A stretch of DNA of 19,000 bases from Christensenella sp964592155. GTDB lineage: Bacteria; Bacillota; Clostridia; Christensenellales; Christensenellaceae. Where the stretch lies: NCBI GenBank assembly GCA_964592155.1, contig CAZQDA010000055.1, positions 1 through 19,000 on the forward strand, in the 5' to 3' direction. A program made the position numbers and the translations under genes. Shown here in pieces: positions 1 to 7,437 of the stretch. The notes under the pieces are model-generated. The model searched no databases. It was given only the letters and a program-made list of their open reading frames with translations, and was not told the origin of the DNA. Each line of letters starts with the position of its first letter. Positions within the stretch are counted from its first letter, which is position 1.

Positions 1-42
1 CTTTATTCTGTTGAATCGAAACGTTCGTTTCTTTTTCGCCAT
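1..42 (-). CDS. 5' end of an unidentified minus-strand gene (partial)
   Basis: An ATG at 42-40 opens a reading frame that runs off the left edge. The 14 visible residues are MAKKKRTFRFNRIK, a strongly basic start. A good ribosome binding site (GGAGGT on the minus strand, 56-51) lies 8 nt upstream, and a plausible promoter lies just beyond it. The family cannot be told from 14 residues. Basic N-termini of this kind occur in ribosome-associated proteins and in small membrane or division proteins, but that is only a guess. The gene is divergent from the lipoprotein gene on the other side of a 196-nt spacer. Confidence 0.7.
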   Translation of the reverse strand, partial: MAKKKRTFRFNRIK

Positions 43-69
43 GACAGCAAACCTCCGCTAATTTACTAT

Positions 70-98
70 AACATAACATAAATCCGCTTTTTCTTCAA
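70..98 (-). promoter_or_regulatory. Candidate sigma-A promoter for the left-edge gene
   Basis: On the minus strand TTGAAG (98-93) is followed after 17 nt by TATGTT (75-70). Each hexamer matches 4 of 6 consensus positions. Initiation near 62 would give a leader of about 20 nt that contains the GGAGGT at 56-51. This is moderate evidence, based on spacing and position only. Confidence 0.4.
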
Positions 99-171
99 GC
101 AAAAGCACAAAATCACCCAAGACCAGAATACCCCCGCCCCAAGAAAAGTAATCTTAAAATTTACGGAAATA

Positions 172-200
172 TTTAAAAATTGTAAATTTAGTGTTATAAT
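172..200 (+). promoter_or_regulatory. Sigma-A promoter for the DUF3048 lipoprotein gene
   Basis: A perfect TATAAT (195-200) is preceded by TG plus one base (192-194), giving an extended -10. A weak -35 (TTTAAA, 172-177) sits 17 nt upstream. The surrounding DNA is very AT-rich. The start codon at 239 is about 30 nt downstream of the expected initiation point. Confidence 0.65.
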
Positions 201-238
201 ATATGAATTAATTTTAAAAAGAAAGGTTCTATTTACGT

Positions 239-1384
239 ATGAAGAAAATACTGACAGTGATGTTGGCAGCGCTCATGGTATGCGGCATTTTTACGGCATG
301 TGCCAAGCCCGAAGAGCAGCCCTCTGCGCAGCCCACAAAAATAACGACAACCGAATCCCAAAGTCCGGCGTCCTCTACCGAGTCACCCGAATCAATCCCC
401 ACAGATATTTCACCTACCACAGGACTTCCGGGCAACACCGTTTACAAGCCCATCATGGTACAAATTGATAATGCCGCAAATGCGCGTCCGCAAACCGGCA
501 TCAGCTATGCGGATATCGTATACGAAACAGATGTCGACGGCTCTGACACCCGCTTAACGGCACTTTACAACGATGCGATCAACGGCGCTGACGCACCGGA
601 AGAACTGATTGTCGGGCCTGTTCGCTCCTCGCGTTATTACTTCCAGTGGATTCAGGGAGAGTGGGATGCTCTTTATGTGCACATGGGAGGCCCTGACTCT
701 ACCTCTGTTGCAGGAACCGATATTTGGGGCGAAAGCAGCGAACACATCCAGCAGCGCATCAACGGCGCAGGCAAACACGCTGTGAATTCCGACCTGTTTT
801 TCCCGCTGATCAAAGGGAAACCTGTATCTGATTTTGCTGGAATCGATCTGATGAAAGCGCTTGCAATCTACGACTATACGCCAAAGCAGCTGCAGACTTT
901 CCAATTCTATCCCTTGCAGGACTATGCGGATCAGCATGAGCTCTCCAAAATCGAATTTCCCTTTTTCCGGGATAAAGGCTTTATATCCTATGAATATGAT
1001 AAAGAAAAGGATAAATTGCTTCGCTTCATGAAGGGCAACGAATTCAAAGATGCCACAACCGGCGAACAGGTGGAAGTTCAAAATCTGATCGTTGAATTTG
1101 TAAACGATCAGGCTGCCGGATCCCAGGCGGCGGAAGCTGATCGCAGAATTGTGGACGTCAAGGGCAGCGGTGACGCAATGTTTGTCGTCCATGGCAAGCT
1201 GATGAAAGGAACGTGGCAGCGCGCGTCTTACGACAGCCCGACAACCTACCTTCTGGAAAACGGCGAACGGCTCACCCTTGCTCCGGGCAACACCTGGATC
1301 GAAATGCACCCAACCGGCAAAGAGGTTGTCGCTACCCTTGCGGATGGATCAACCGAAACGACGATTGGCAAAAGCAACGAGTAA
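239..1384 (+). CDS. DUF3048-domain lipoprotein (YerB family)
   Basis: This is a 381-aa secreted lipoprotein. Residues 1-20 form a signal peptide (MKK, hydrophobic core) ending in a lipobox FTAC, with the lipidated Cys at position 21. A Ser/Thr/Pro/Glu-rich linker follows to about residue 57. The body begins with the DUF3048 signature (TTGLPG, KPIMVQIDN, ARPQTGISYADIVYE), which I recognise from the B. subtilis YerB family, and continues through the N- and C-terminal halves of that family. The length is normal for the family. The molecular function of the family is not established; it is expected on the outer face of the membrane. The start is fixed by the signal peptide. The upstream GAAAGG is a rather weak and distant ribosome binding site. 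The gene is a single transcription unit with its own promoter and terminator. Confidence 0.9.
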   Translation: MKKILTVMLAALMVCGIFTACAKPEEQPSAQPTKITTTESQSPASSTESPESIPTDISPTTGLPGNTVYKPIMVQIDNAANARPQTGISYADIVYETDVDGSDTRLTALYNDAINGADAPEELIVGPVRSSRYYFQWIQGEWDALYVHMGGPDSTSVAGTDIWGESSEHIQQRINGAGKHAVNSDLFFPLIKGKPVSDFAGIDLMKALAIYDYTPKQLQTFQFYPLQDYADQHELSKIEFPFFRDKGFISYEYDKEKDKLLRFMKGNEFKDATTGEQVEVQNLIVEFVNDQAAGSQAAEADRRIVDVKGSGDAMFVVHGKLMKGTWQRASYDSPTTYLLENGERLTLAPGNTWIEMHPTGKEVVATLADGSTETTIGKSNE

Positions 1385-1390
1385 AGCAAC

Positions 1391-1421
1391 AAAAACCGTC
1401 TGACATGGTCAGGCGGTTTTT
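1391..1421 (+). terminator. Rho-independent terminator after the DUF3048 gene
   Basis: A stem of nine to ten pairs (left arm 1395-1404, right arm 1408-1417, one G-U wobble in RNA) with a 3-nt loop is followed by a run of T. It lies 7 nt after the stop codon and is also A-rich on its 5' side. Confidence 0.85.
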
Positions 1422-1448
1422 CATTGCGCCGCACGCAATGAATATTAG

Positions 1449-1478
1449 TTGCGCACGAGAAGACTTTTCATATATAAT
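1449..1478 (+). promoter_or_regulatory. Candidate promoter for glnA
   Basis: TATAAT (1473-1478) is an exact -10. The best -35 is TTGCGC (1449-1454) at 18-nt spacing, which is weak in its second half. Initiation near 1485 would give a leader of about 30 nt. No GlnR/TnrA-type inverted repeat was recognised in this short region. Confidence 0.5.
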
Positions 1479-1514
1479 ACTATTATATTGATATTAAACA
1501 TGGAGGAGAAAATA

Positions 1515-2843
1515 ATGCCACGATATACCAAGGAACAACTGCATAAACTGATTGAAGAAAATGACATCAAATTTTTGCGGCTGCAATTTACAGATGTGTT
1601 CGGAATCTTAAAAAATATCACCGTTATGGCTTCCAAGCTTGACGGCATTATAGAAAAAGGCTGTATGTTTGACGGGTCGTCCATCGATGGATTTGCGCGT
1701 ATCGAAGAGTCGGATATGATGCTCATGCCCGACCTTGATACCTTTGAAATCTTCCCCTGGTCGAATCCCAAAGGGCGTACCGCGCGGTTTATTTGCGACG
1801 TATATATGCCGGATGGAACGCCTTATGAAAGCTGCCCCAGATATATCCTCAAAAAGCAGCTTGCGCGCGCAAAAGAAATGGGCTATACGCTCAACATCGG
1901 TCCTGAATGCGAGTTTTTCCTGTTCCACAAAGACGAGGACGGAAAAGCGACTATCGATACGAACGACGACGCGGGATATTTTGACCTCGCTCCCCTTGAT
2001 ACGGGCGGCGGCGCGCGGCGCGATATATGCCTTGCCCTTGAGGAAATGGGTTTTGAAATCGAAGCATCACATCACGAATGCGCCCCAGGGCAGCACGAAA
2101 TCGATTTTAAATACGGCAACGCCCTTAAAATGGCAGACGACGTTATGACATTCAAAATCGTCGTAAAGCGGATCGCGCAGACGCACGGGCTTCACGCGAC
2201 ATTTATGCCAAAGCCGATCTATGGAATCGCAGGCAGCGGAATGCACATTAATATGTCGCTTTGTACACAGACCGGAAACGCCTTCACCAGCAAAGCCGAT
2301 GAACTTGGGCTTTCTAAGCAGGCTTATGGTTTTATGGCAGGCATCTTAAAACATGCTCGCGGTCTTTCCCTGCTCACGAATCCAACAATCAATTCCTATA
2401 AGCGGCTTGTTCCCGGCTTTGAAGCGCCCTGCTACATTGCCTGGTCCGCAAAAAACAGAAGCCCGCTTGTGCGCGTTCCGTTCGCGCGCGGCTCGGCAAC
2501 CAGAATTGAAATGAGAAATCCTGACCCTACCGCAAATCCGTATCTTGCCTTTGCGGGCGCTCTCGCGGCCGGACTCGAAGGAATCAAAGAAGGCCTCACG
2601 CCGCCGCCGCCTGTCAACAAGAACATCTACACGCTCACGGATGAAGAAAAAACAACCCATAAAATCAAGCGTGTCCCGCAGAATATGTTTGACGCAATCA
2701 ATGATTTCAAAGAAGACCCATTGATGCGTGAGGTTCTGGGTGGTGCTTATGACAAATACCTGAAAGGGAAAAAGAAAGAATGGGCGGATTATTCGCAGCA
2801 TGTTCACGAATGGGAGCGCGAGCAGTATCTAACCAAATATTAA
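1515..2843 (+). CDS. glnA: Glutamine synthetase, type I-alpha
   Basis: This 442-aa enzyme catalyses ATP-dependent condensation of glutamate and ammonia in the cytoplasm, as a dodecamer in this family. Visible signatures are the N-terminal beta-grasp domain, FDGSSIDGF (52-60) with Arg62 next to it, the metal-binding GPECEFFLF and HHECAPGQHEID, the GIAGSGMHINMS stretch, the glutamate and phosphate loop NPTINSYKRLVPGFEAP, and RIEMRNPDP. Length, Arg62 and the C-terminal WEREQY match the Gram-positive GSI-alpha class, in which Arg62 takes part in feedback inhibition (known for B. subtilis); the long insertion of the adenylylated beta class is absent. The ATG at 1515 was chosen over an upstream ATG at 1449 because GGAGGAG (1502-1508) precedes it and because the extra 22 residues would overlap the promoter and match no GS N-terminus. 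Confidence 0.97.
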   Translation: MPRYTKEQLHKLIEENDIKFLRLQFTDVFGILKNITVMASKLDGIIEKGCMFDGSSIDGFARIEESDMMLMPDLDTFEIFPWSNPKGRTARFICDVYMPDGTPYESCPRYILKKQLARAKEMGYTLNIGPECEFFLFHKDEDGKATIDTNDDAGYFDLAPLDTGGGARRDICLALEEMGFEIEASHHECAPGQHEIDFKYGNALKMADDVMTFKIVVKRIAQTHGLHATFMPKPIYGIAGSGMHINMSLCTQTGNAFTSKADELGLSKQAYGFMAGILKHARGLSLLTNPTINSYKRLVPGFEAPCYIAWSAKNRSPLVRVPFARGSATRIEMRNPDPTANPYLAFAGALAAGLEGIKEGLTPPPPVNKNIYTLTDEEKTTHKIKRVPQNMFDAINDFKEDPLMREVLGGAYDKYLKGKKKEWADYSQHVHEWEREQYLTKY

Positions 2844-2855
2844 GAGTTGCTGTCA

Positions 2856-2891
2856 TGTGCTATTGGACAAAGGTCCAATAGCACATTTTTT
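2856..2891 (+). terminator. Rho-independent terminator after glnA
   Basis: A perfect 13-bp inverted repeat (2856-2868 with 2873-2885) with a 4-nt loop is followed directly by TTTTTT. It starts 12 nt after the glnA stop codon. Confidence 0.95.
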
Positions 2892-2913
2892 ATCTTCTCT
2901 TTGCGATTCCTTG

Positions 2914-2942
2914 TTGACAAAACAGGCATAATCCACTACAAT
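2914..2942 (+). promoter_or_regulatory. Strong sigma-A promoter for the tRNA gene
   Basis: TTGACA (2914-2919, perfect) is followed after 17 nt by TACAAT (2937-2942, 5 of 6). The mature tRNA begins 23 nt after the -10, so a short 5' leader would be removed by RNase P. Confidence 0.85.
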
Positions 2943-2965
2943 TATTAATGCTATCTGATTCAGAT

Positions 2966-3040
2966 GGCCCCATGGTCAAGCGGTCAAGACGTAGCCCTCT
3001 CACGGCTGAAACCGGGGTTCGATTCCCCGTGGGGTCACCA
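2966..3040 (+). tRNA. tRNA-Glu, anticodon CUC
   Basis: The full cloverleaf can be drawn. A 7-bp acceptor stem (GGCCCCA with TGGGGTC, one G-U) is followed by a D arm with a 3-bp stem GTC/GAC and GG in the loop. The anticodon stem is 2992-2996 with 3004-3008, and the anticodon CTC is at 2999-3001. A 4-nt variable region follows, as is usual for tRNA-Glu, then a T stem CGGGG/CCCCG with loop TTCGATT, an A discriminator base and an encoded CCA. The codon read is GAG. This is the only tRNA in the window. Confidence 0.97.
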
Positions 3041-3074
3041 AAAAACAACCTGCATTTTTGCAGGTTGTTTTTGT
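3041..3074. terminator. Bidirectional terminator between tRNA-Glu and the sugar operon
   Basis: An 11-bp perfect inverted repeat (3044-3054 with 3059-3069) with a 4-nt loop begins 3 nt after the tRNA CCA end. Plus-strand transcripts meet a T-rich tract after it. Minus-strand transcripts coming from the SIS gene (stop at 3100) meet TTTTTT after the same stem, because the plus strand carries an A run at 3040-3045. It therefore serves the two convergent units. Confidence 0.9.
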
Positions 3075-3099
3075 TTGACTTTATGATCAAAAGCCACAT

Positions 3100-4140
3100 T
3101 TATCCCAGTTTGATGTATGCGTCGAGCCCCTCCGGATAATCCGGATCAAAGCCTGTTTCGATCGCTTTATAATATGCAATCAGTTGAATCAGATTAAGCG
3201 CCGGCACACCCGCCTGCGCATACCCCGTTTTTTCGTGATAAGAAACCGCAAGCTTCGTTCCCTCAATCGCCGGACAGTCTTCAAACGTAAACGTCACAAC
3301 CTGTGCATTCTTGCGTACCAAATCCTCCACCAGCTTTTTGTAAAAATCATAGCCTTCCCTGCGCAGCACCACAATCACAAGCGTCTGCCCGTCCACCAAA
3401 ACCATCGGCCCGTGCCGCACATCCAGCACATGATAATATTTTCCGCTGATCCGCGCAATTTCAGAAAAGGCGAGCGCGCCCTCCCTCAAAATTCCGCAAA
3501 GCTCTCCGTCTCCCAGCACATATGCCTGTTTCCAGCTTCCACGCGCCACCTCGTGCAATTCCGGCTCCACACGCTCTAAATACTGTCCTCCATGAACCGT
3601 AAGCGTTTTCACCTGCTCAACCGCTTTTTGATTGCCGGTGAATATTGCATTCAAAAGAATGGCGCACAGGTAAAGGTTTGATACTGTGCGCGTCTGACAC
3701 ACGCTTTCATCGAACGCCCACGGAATCAGCACCGTACAATCCGATAACCTTTCAAGCGCGCTATTTTCCCGCGCAATCACGGATAAAACCATCCTGCCGA
3801 ACTTTTCTTTCAGCAGCTCCGCCGCTTTCAGAATTTCATGCGTTTCTCCTGAACGCGTCACGATGATCACGAGCGAATCTTCGATCACATTCCTATAATC
3901 CTCCGGATGCAACATCATATCGCCCGCCGCGAGTGCAAACGCCGGAAGTCCCGAAAGATTCGCGTTATATTGACCGGAAACAGAAATCTCATAGCTGGAA
4001 CCACATCCTAAAAAAAGCAGTTTCTTTGCCTGCGCTTTTTGAAAAACCGCTTTGATTTCCTCCTGTTGCCCGATTACCTGCTCCAGCGTTTTTGCCGCCG
4101 CCTGATATTGCGATTTGATTTCAGAATAAATATAACCCAT
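3100..4140 (-). CDS. Two-SIS-domain sugar-phosphate isomerase/deaminase (GlmS-C / AgaS / NagB-II type)
   Basis: This 346-aa cytoplasmic protein is built like the isomerase half of GlmS, with two SIS domains. The first carries LGCGSSYE (44-51) and VTRSGET (94-100), the sugar-phosphate binding loops, and a segment ESVCQTRTVSNLYL that corresponds to the ESVAxT-type motif of the family. The second carries the HGPMVLV segment. There is no glutaminase domain, so a role in breakdown (ketose/aldose isomerisation with loss of ammonia, or deglycation) is more likely than glucosamine synthesis. AgaS, FrlB and type II GlcN6P deaminases all share this layout, and I cannot choose among them. AGGAGA lies 7 nt before the ATG. 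It is the last gene of the operon, 16 nt after the ROK gene. The presence of both this and a NagB-like protein in one operon is noteworthy. Confidence 0.85.
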   Translation of the reverse strand: MGYIYSEIKSQYQAAAKTLEQVIGQQEEIKAVFQKAQAKKLLFLGCGSSYEISVSGQYNANLSGLPAFALAAGDMMLHPEDYRNVIEDSLVIIVTRSGETHEILKAAELLKEKFGRMVLSVIARENSALERLSDCTVLIPWAFDESVCQTRTVSNLYLCAILLNAIFTGNQKAVEQVKTLTVHGGQYLERVEPELHEVARGSWKQAYVLGDGELCGILREGALAFSEIARISGKYYHVLDVRHGPMVLVDGQTLVIVVLRREGYDFYKKLVEDLVRKNAQVVTFTFEDCPAIEGTKLAVSYHEKTGYAQAGVPALNLIQLIAYYKAIETGFDPDYPEGLDAYIKLG

Positions 4141-4156
4141 TTGTTTTCTCCTATGT

Positions 4157-5068
4157 TTATTTTGTCGGTTTTCCGCAAAGTTTGTATGCCATATGCGCCA
4201 CGCCGATTAAAGCCGCATCGTTTCCAAGATGTGCGGGAACAATTTCAACTGTTTTCAGATGTCCTGAACACAGCTTTCTGTATCTCGCCAAAAAATCGTC
4301 CCACCAATGCTCGCGCGTATCGATAAGCCCTCCCCCGATTACAATCATTCTGGGGTCGAGCAGATTCACCAGCGATACGATCGCCGTCGCAAGGTTCTCT
4401 TTAAATTCGTCAAGCACAAGCAACGCCATTTCGTCTCCCGCATGAAAACGCTCAAAAAACTCATAGCCAGACGCGATCTTCTCCCCTGTTTTTTCATTAT
4501 ATAGATCATACAGCGCAGTTCCGGAACAATACCGTTCCACGCACCCATCCTGCCCGCATTTGCAGTGCCTGCCCTGCGGATGCAGGATCATGTGTGCCAC
4601 TTCTCCATACCCATAATTTGCGCCGTGCATCAACTGTCCGTCCGAAACATGCCCGCCGACTGTTCCTGTGCCGATGAAAATGCCAAAATAGTGATCGATC
4701 CCTTTTGCCGCTCCTTTGATCCCCTCTCCCAAAACGGCAGCCCGTCCATCATTTTGAACCGCGCAGGGCAGCCCGCAACGCTTTTCGATTTCCTCCGCCA
4801 GATGTACGCCTGTCCACTCCTTGGAAACATCGTCCGCATAGACCACAATGCCATTTTGATCGTCGACCGAGCCATTCGTTGAAATTCCGACAGCACAAAT
4901 ATCATATTTTTGCCTGTATTCCTTGATCACCCTCTCAAACAGGCTCAGAAGATTTTCTCGCGTGTACACTCCCGTGGCCCATCTGCCCTTTGCTGTTAAG
5001 TTGCCGTTGGCATCGACAACCGCGGCTGCCGTTTTTGTGACGCCGCCGTCTATTGCCAGAACATTCAT
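4157..5068 (-). CDS. ROK-family sugar kinase
   Basis: This 303-aa protein of the ROK (ASKHA-fold) family would phosphorylate a sugar with ATP in the cytoplasm. The ATP loop is DGGVTK at residues 7-12 (pattern DxGxTK), the likely catalytic base is Asp107 in QNDGRAA, a GTGTVGG loop is at 133-139, and the ROK zinc site is present as His159 (GEVAHM) plus Cys169, Cys171 and Cys176 in CxCGxxGCxE. Length is normal. There is no N-terminal helix-turn-helix, so it is an enzyme and not a NagC/XylR-type repressor. Glucose, fructose, GlcNAc and ManNAc kinases cannot be told apart by eye; an amino-sugar substrate is suggested by NagA- and NagB-like neighbours. A GGGGAGAG ribosome binding site precedes the ATG, 24 nt after the URO-D-like gene. 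Confidence 0.9.
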   Translation of the reverse strand: MNVLAIDGGVTKTAAAVVDANGNLTAKGRWATGVYTRENLLSLFERVIKEYRQKYDICAVGISTNGSVDDQNGIVVYADDVSKEWTGVHLAEEIEKRCGLPCAVQNDGRAAVLGEGIKGAAKGIDHYFGIFIGTGTVGGHVSDGQLMHGANYGYGEVAHMILHPQGRHCKCGQDGCVERYCSGTALYDLYNEKTGEKIASGYEFFERFHAGDEMALLVLDEFKENLATAIVSLVNLLDPRMIVIGGGLIDTREHWWDDFLARYRKLCSGHLKTVEIVPAHLGNDAALIGVAHMAYKLCGKPTK

Positions 5069-5092
5069 ATTTATTTTCTCTCCCCTATCTGC

Positions 5093-6199
5093 CTACCGGT
5101 AAGCCATATTATGTTCCTTTAGCGCCTCTAAAAATGCTTCCACATTTCTTAGCGGAACCTCCGGTTCCAAAAGATGTGTGGGCGCGAGCACCAGTCCGCC
5201 TCTGTTTTTTGAAAGCTCAAGTATGTCCCTGCACGCTTCCTTCACTTCATTCACAGTGCCGAACGGCAAAGTTGTCTGCGTGCCGATCGTCCCCCAGAAG
5301 GAGAGACTATCCGCATATTGTGTCATTATTTTTTTAGGGTCCATGCACTCAGGTTGGATTGGGTTGAGAATATCCACGCCCGCTTCTCGCAAATCAGGAA
5401 TGATCTCCTCAACATTGCCATCTGAGTGATAAAAAACCAGAATGTCCGGATTTTCTGATTTTGCCGCGGCAATCACTTTTGCAAGCCGCGGTTTTAACCA
5501 TTTGCAATACATCTCCCTGCTCATCATGAGCGCGGTTTGTGCGCCTACATCGTCCCCTGTTGTCAGAATGTCCACACCCGCCTGCACCCATTTCTTTGCC
5601 AGTGCAACTTTAAACTCCGTTATTTTATCGAGCAGTGCGCCCGCAAATTCTTCATTGACATAAAAATCCATCAGCATCGTATCCAGTCCGCGCAGATACC
5701 ACGACGTTTCAAATATATCCATAAAAGCGGCTACCGTCGGCTCTCCCGTACCGGTATCGTTTCCGCCGTAAATGCCGGGCATTGTGATCAGTCCCGCCTC
5801 TTTGGCAGCTGCAATTTGTTCCGCCACACCCTGCCATCTGTAATCTTCCAGAAAATCCGGTAGCGGCAAGTCAAGCACATCCTGCACACTTAGGCTGTCC
5901 TTTAACGGCCCTATCATGTGGGAAAAATGTTCTGTCGAGCTTTTCTCCAGCTCGATTCCCCATTCCGTTACCACGCCTGTGATTTGCCTGCCTGTCAAAT
6001 ATTTTTGAAACCGTTCCTCCGGAACCAGCTTTGTCGGATTCAAAAATATTTCCCTGATTGGCATTTGGTACGTTTCATGATAGTCTTTCTCTCCATATTT
6101 TTGCTTGAACTTCTGCACCAGAGCATTGCAAAAGCAAAAAAAATATGGCACCGGCCCACTTTGCTCTCTACGTATTGTTTTCAGATATTCCTCTCTCAT
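5093..6199 (-). CDS. Uroporphyrinogen decarboxylase-superfamily protein of unknown role
   Basis: This 368-aa protein belongs to the URO-D superfamily (TIM-barrel), which includes HemE and the corrinoid-dependent methyltransferases MtaA/MtbA/CmuA. Supporting segments are AGVDILTTGDDVGAQTALMMS (about 207-227), FYHSDGNVEEIIPDLREAGVD (from 256), ILNPIQPE, and the C-terminal LVLAPTHLL. In MtaA/MtbA-type enzymes the corresponding HxCG supplies a zinc-binding Cys; here it reads His258-Ser-Asp260-Gly, so that Cys is missing. The N-terminal substrate-binding residues of true HemE were not seen, and a heme role is unlikely in this context. No corrinoid protein or partner methyltransferase is nearby. 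Start: GAGGGGAA lies just before the ATG. Such proteins are found in sugar operons of Clostridia, but their reaction is not established as far as I know. Confidence 0.85.
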   Translation of the reverse strand: MREEYLKTIRREQSGPVPYFFCFCNALVQKFKQKYGEKDYHETYQMPIREIFLNPTKLVPEERFQKYLTGRQITGVVTEWGIELEKSSTEHFSHMIGPLKDSLSVQDVLDLPLPDFLEDYRWQGVAEQIAAAKEAGLITMPGIYGGNDTGTGEPTVAAFMDIFETSWYLRGLDTMLMDFYVNEEFAGALLDKITEFKVALAKKWVQAGVDILTTGDDVGAQTALMMSREMYCKWLKPRLAKVIAAAKSENPDILVFYHSDGNVEEIIPDLREAGVDILNPIQPECMDPKKIMTQYADSLSFWGTIGTQTTLPFGTVNEVKEACRDILELSKNRGGLVLAPTHLLEPEVPLRNVEAFLEALKEHNMAYR

Positions 6200-6220
6200 T
6201 GCTTCCCCTCAGATCAAAAC

Positions 6221-6253
6221 CTTTGGAAACGCCCTTTCGGGGCGCTTCCAAAG
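6221..6253 (-). other. Intra-operon stem-loop downstream of the binding-protein gene
   Basis: On the minus-strand RNA the arms 6253-6240 and 6234-6221 form a 14-pair stem with one G-U and a 5-nt CGAAA loop, 11 nt after the binding-protein stop codon. It is followed only by GUUUUGA, so it is a weak terminator at best. Hairpins at this place commonly protect or partly terminate the message, so that the binding protein is made in excess over downstream genes. Confidence 0.7.
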
Positions 6254-6264
6254 CTTCATATTGA

Positions 6265-7320
6265 TTACTTTTTGAATGTTTCGTCGTAATAGCTCTGCGC
6301 ATTGTCCGGAGTCACTTCCACGATGGGCAGGTAGTTCATCTTTTCAACCTGTTCTCCATTCAGCAGCTTCACTGCGAAATCCACGAGTGTCCTTCCGTGT
6401 ACCGCGCCGCTTCCCAGGCTGATCGAGCCCTTCTGCGGGTCGCCATTGATGATGTTGAGCACTTCCTGTTCTGTCGCGTCAATCGAGAACACTGCATAAT
6501 CCTTATACTGATCTTCACCAATCGCAGCTTTCACCGCATTGTTTCCGCCAACGCCGCCGCCTGCGGAAAGGCTCAGGATTACGCGCAAATCAGGATTTGC
6601 CTGCAAAATACTTTCCGTGTTCTTCATTCCCTCTTCTACTGTCAGCGTGGACGCATTCGCGACAAGCTGGGAATCCGGGAGCAACTTTTTCATCTCTTCT
6701 TCCACTGCCTTGCCTTCCTGCACGCCTACTTCTACTGTCGGAATATCCAAAAATCCCCATTTCACAGCCTGATTTTCGCCAATATTTTCATTGATCCATG
6801 TGGTCGCAAGTTTTGCAAGCGCCTGTCCTGTCGCCTCCGGATCAAGATTCAGGCATGTGTCAGCATTTTTAAGACCACGCGAATAGTCAATTACTTTAAT
6901 TCCTTTGTCCATCGCCTGCTTTGCAACCGGCTCCACAGCCTCTACATCAACCGCAAGAATGCAGATCGCATCCATTCCGCTCTGAATAAAGTTTTCAATC
7001 TGCGAAATCTGGGTTGCGGAATCTTCACCCGCGTCCACATAGGTCACTTCGATTCCCTGCTCTTTGCCATAAGTCTGCGCTTCTTCCACCAGCTCCGCCC
7101 AGACAGGGTTGGAAAGGTTGTAGAACGCAAATCCAACCTTATAGGTTTTATCCGCTGCCGGCGCATCGGCCGGCTGGGAAGAAGAGGCTTCCTGGCTCTG
7201 CGAAGCAGCCTCGCTCGGCTGGGCCGAAGCTTCCGCCGACGGTGTGGTGGTTCCTCCCGTGCAAGCTGTAAACGCGAACAGCATAGCAATACAAATTACA
7301 ATCGCAACTATTTTTTTCAT
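6265..7320 (-). CDS. Sugar ABC transporter substrate-binding lipoprotein (RbsB type)
   Basis: This 351-aa protein has a signal peptide of 19 residues with a lipobox FTAC (Cys20), then a Ser/Ala/Glu/Gln-rich tether to about residue 54. A type-I periplasmic binding protein fold of the ribose/galactose class follows, with YKVGFAFYNLSNPVWAEL at the start of the first lobe, the QISQIENFIQSGMDAICI segment and ILSLSAGGGVGGNNAVKAA in the second lobe. It would capture a sugar outside the membrane and deliver it to the permease encoded just upstream. GGAGG lies 7 nt before the ATG. The gene follows the permease after 117 nt, a purine-rich spacer (minus strand) in which I see no clear promoter or gene. 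The specificity cannot be read from the sequence; ribose, allose, galactose and inositol binders are all in this class. Confidence 0.93.
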   Translation of the reverse strand: MKKIVAIVICIAMLFAFTACTGGTTTPSAEASAQPSEAASQSQEASSSQPADAPAADKTYKVGFAFYNLSNPVWAELVEEAQTYGKEQGIEVTYVDAGEDSATQISQIENFIQSGMDAICILAVDVEAVEPVAKQAMDKGIKVIDYSRGLKNADTCLNLDPEATGQALAKLATTWINENIGENQAVKWGFLDIPTVEVGVQEGKAVEEEMKKLLPDSQLVANASTLTVEEGMKNTESILQANPDLRVILSLSAGGGVGGNNAVKAAIGEDQYKDYAVFSIDATEQEVLNIINGDPQKGSISLGSGAVHGRTLVDFAVKLLNGEQVEKMNYLPIVEVTPDNAQSYYDETFKK

Positions 7321-7437
7321 TGTTTTTCCTCCATTATTTTTTTGATCGTTTGGATTTTTGTGTGTTTTGTTTCTGCCTTTTTTTTACTTCCTCCCTTCCG
7401 CCATCGATGTTTTTCCTGTTTTTATCCAGATCATCGC

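Noticed and set aside
554..1309. 251-codon open frame antisense to the DUF3048 gene
   Set aside because: It lies wholly within a recognised gene, and its product has no recognisable domain.
1449..1514. 22-residue N-terminal extension of glutamine synthetase
   Set aside because: It would start inside the predicted promoter and lacks a ribosome binding site; the ATG at 1515 has GGAGGAG and gives the normal GSI-alpha length.
7321..7437. Small gene or internal promoter in the 117-nt gap between permease and binding protein
   Set aside because: Only a purine-rich stretch and a 6-codon frame are visible; no acceptable -35/-10 pair was found.
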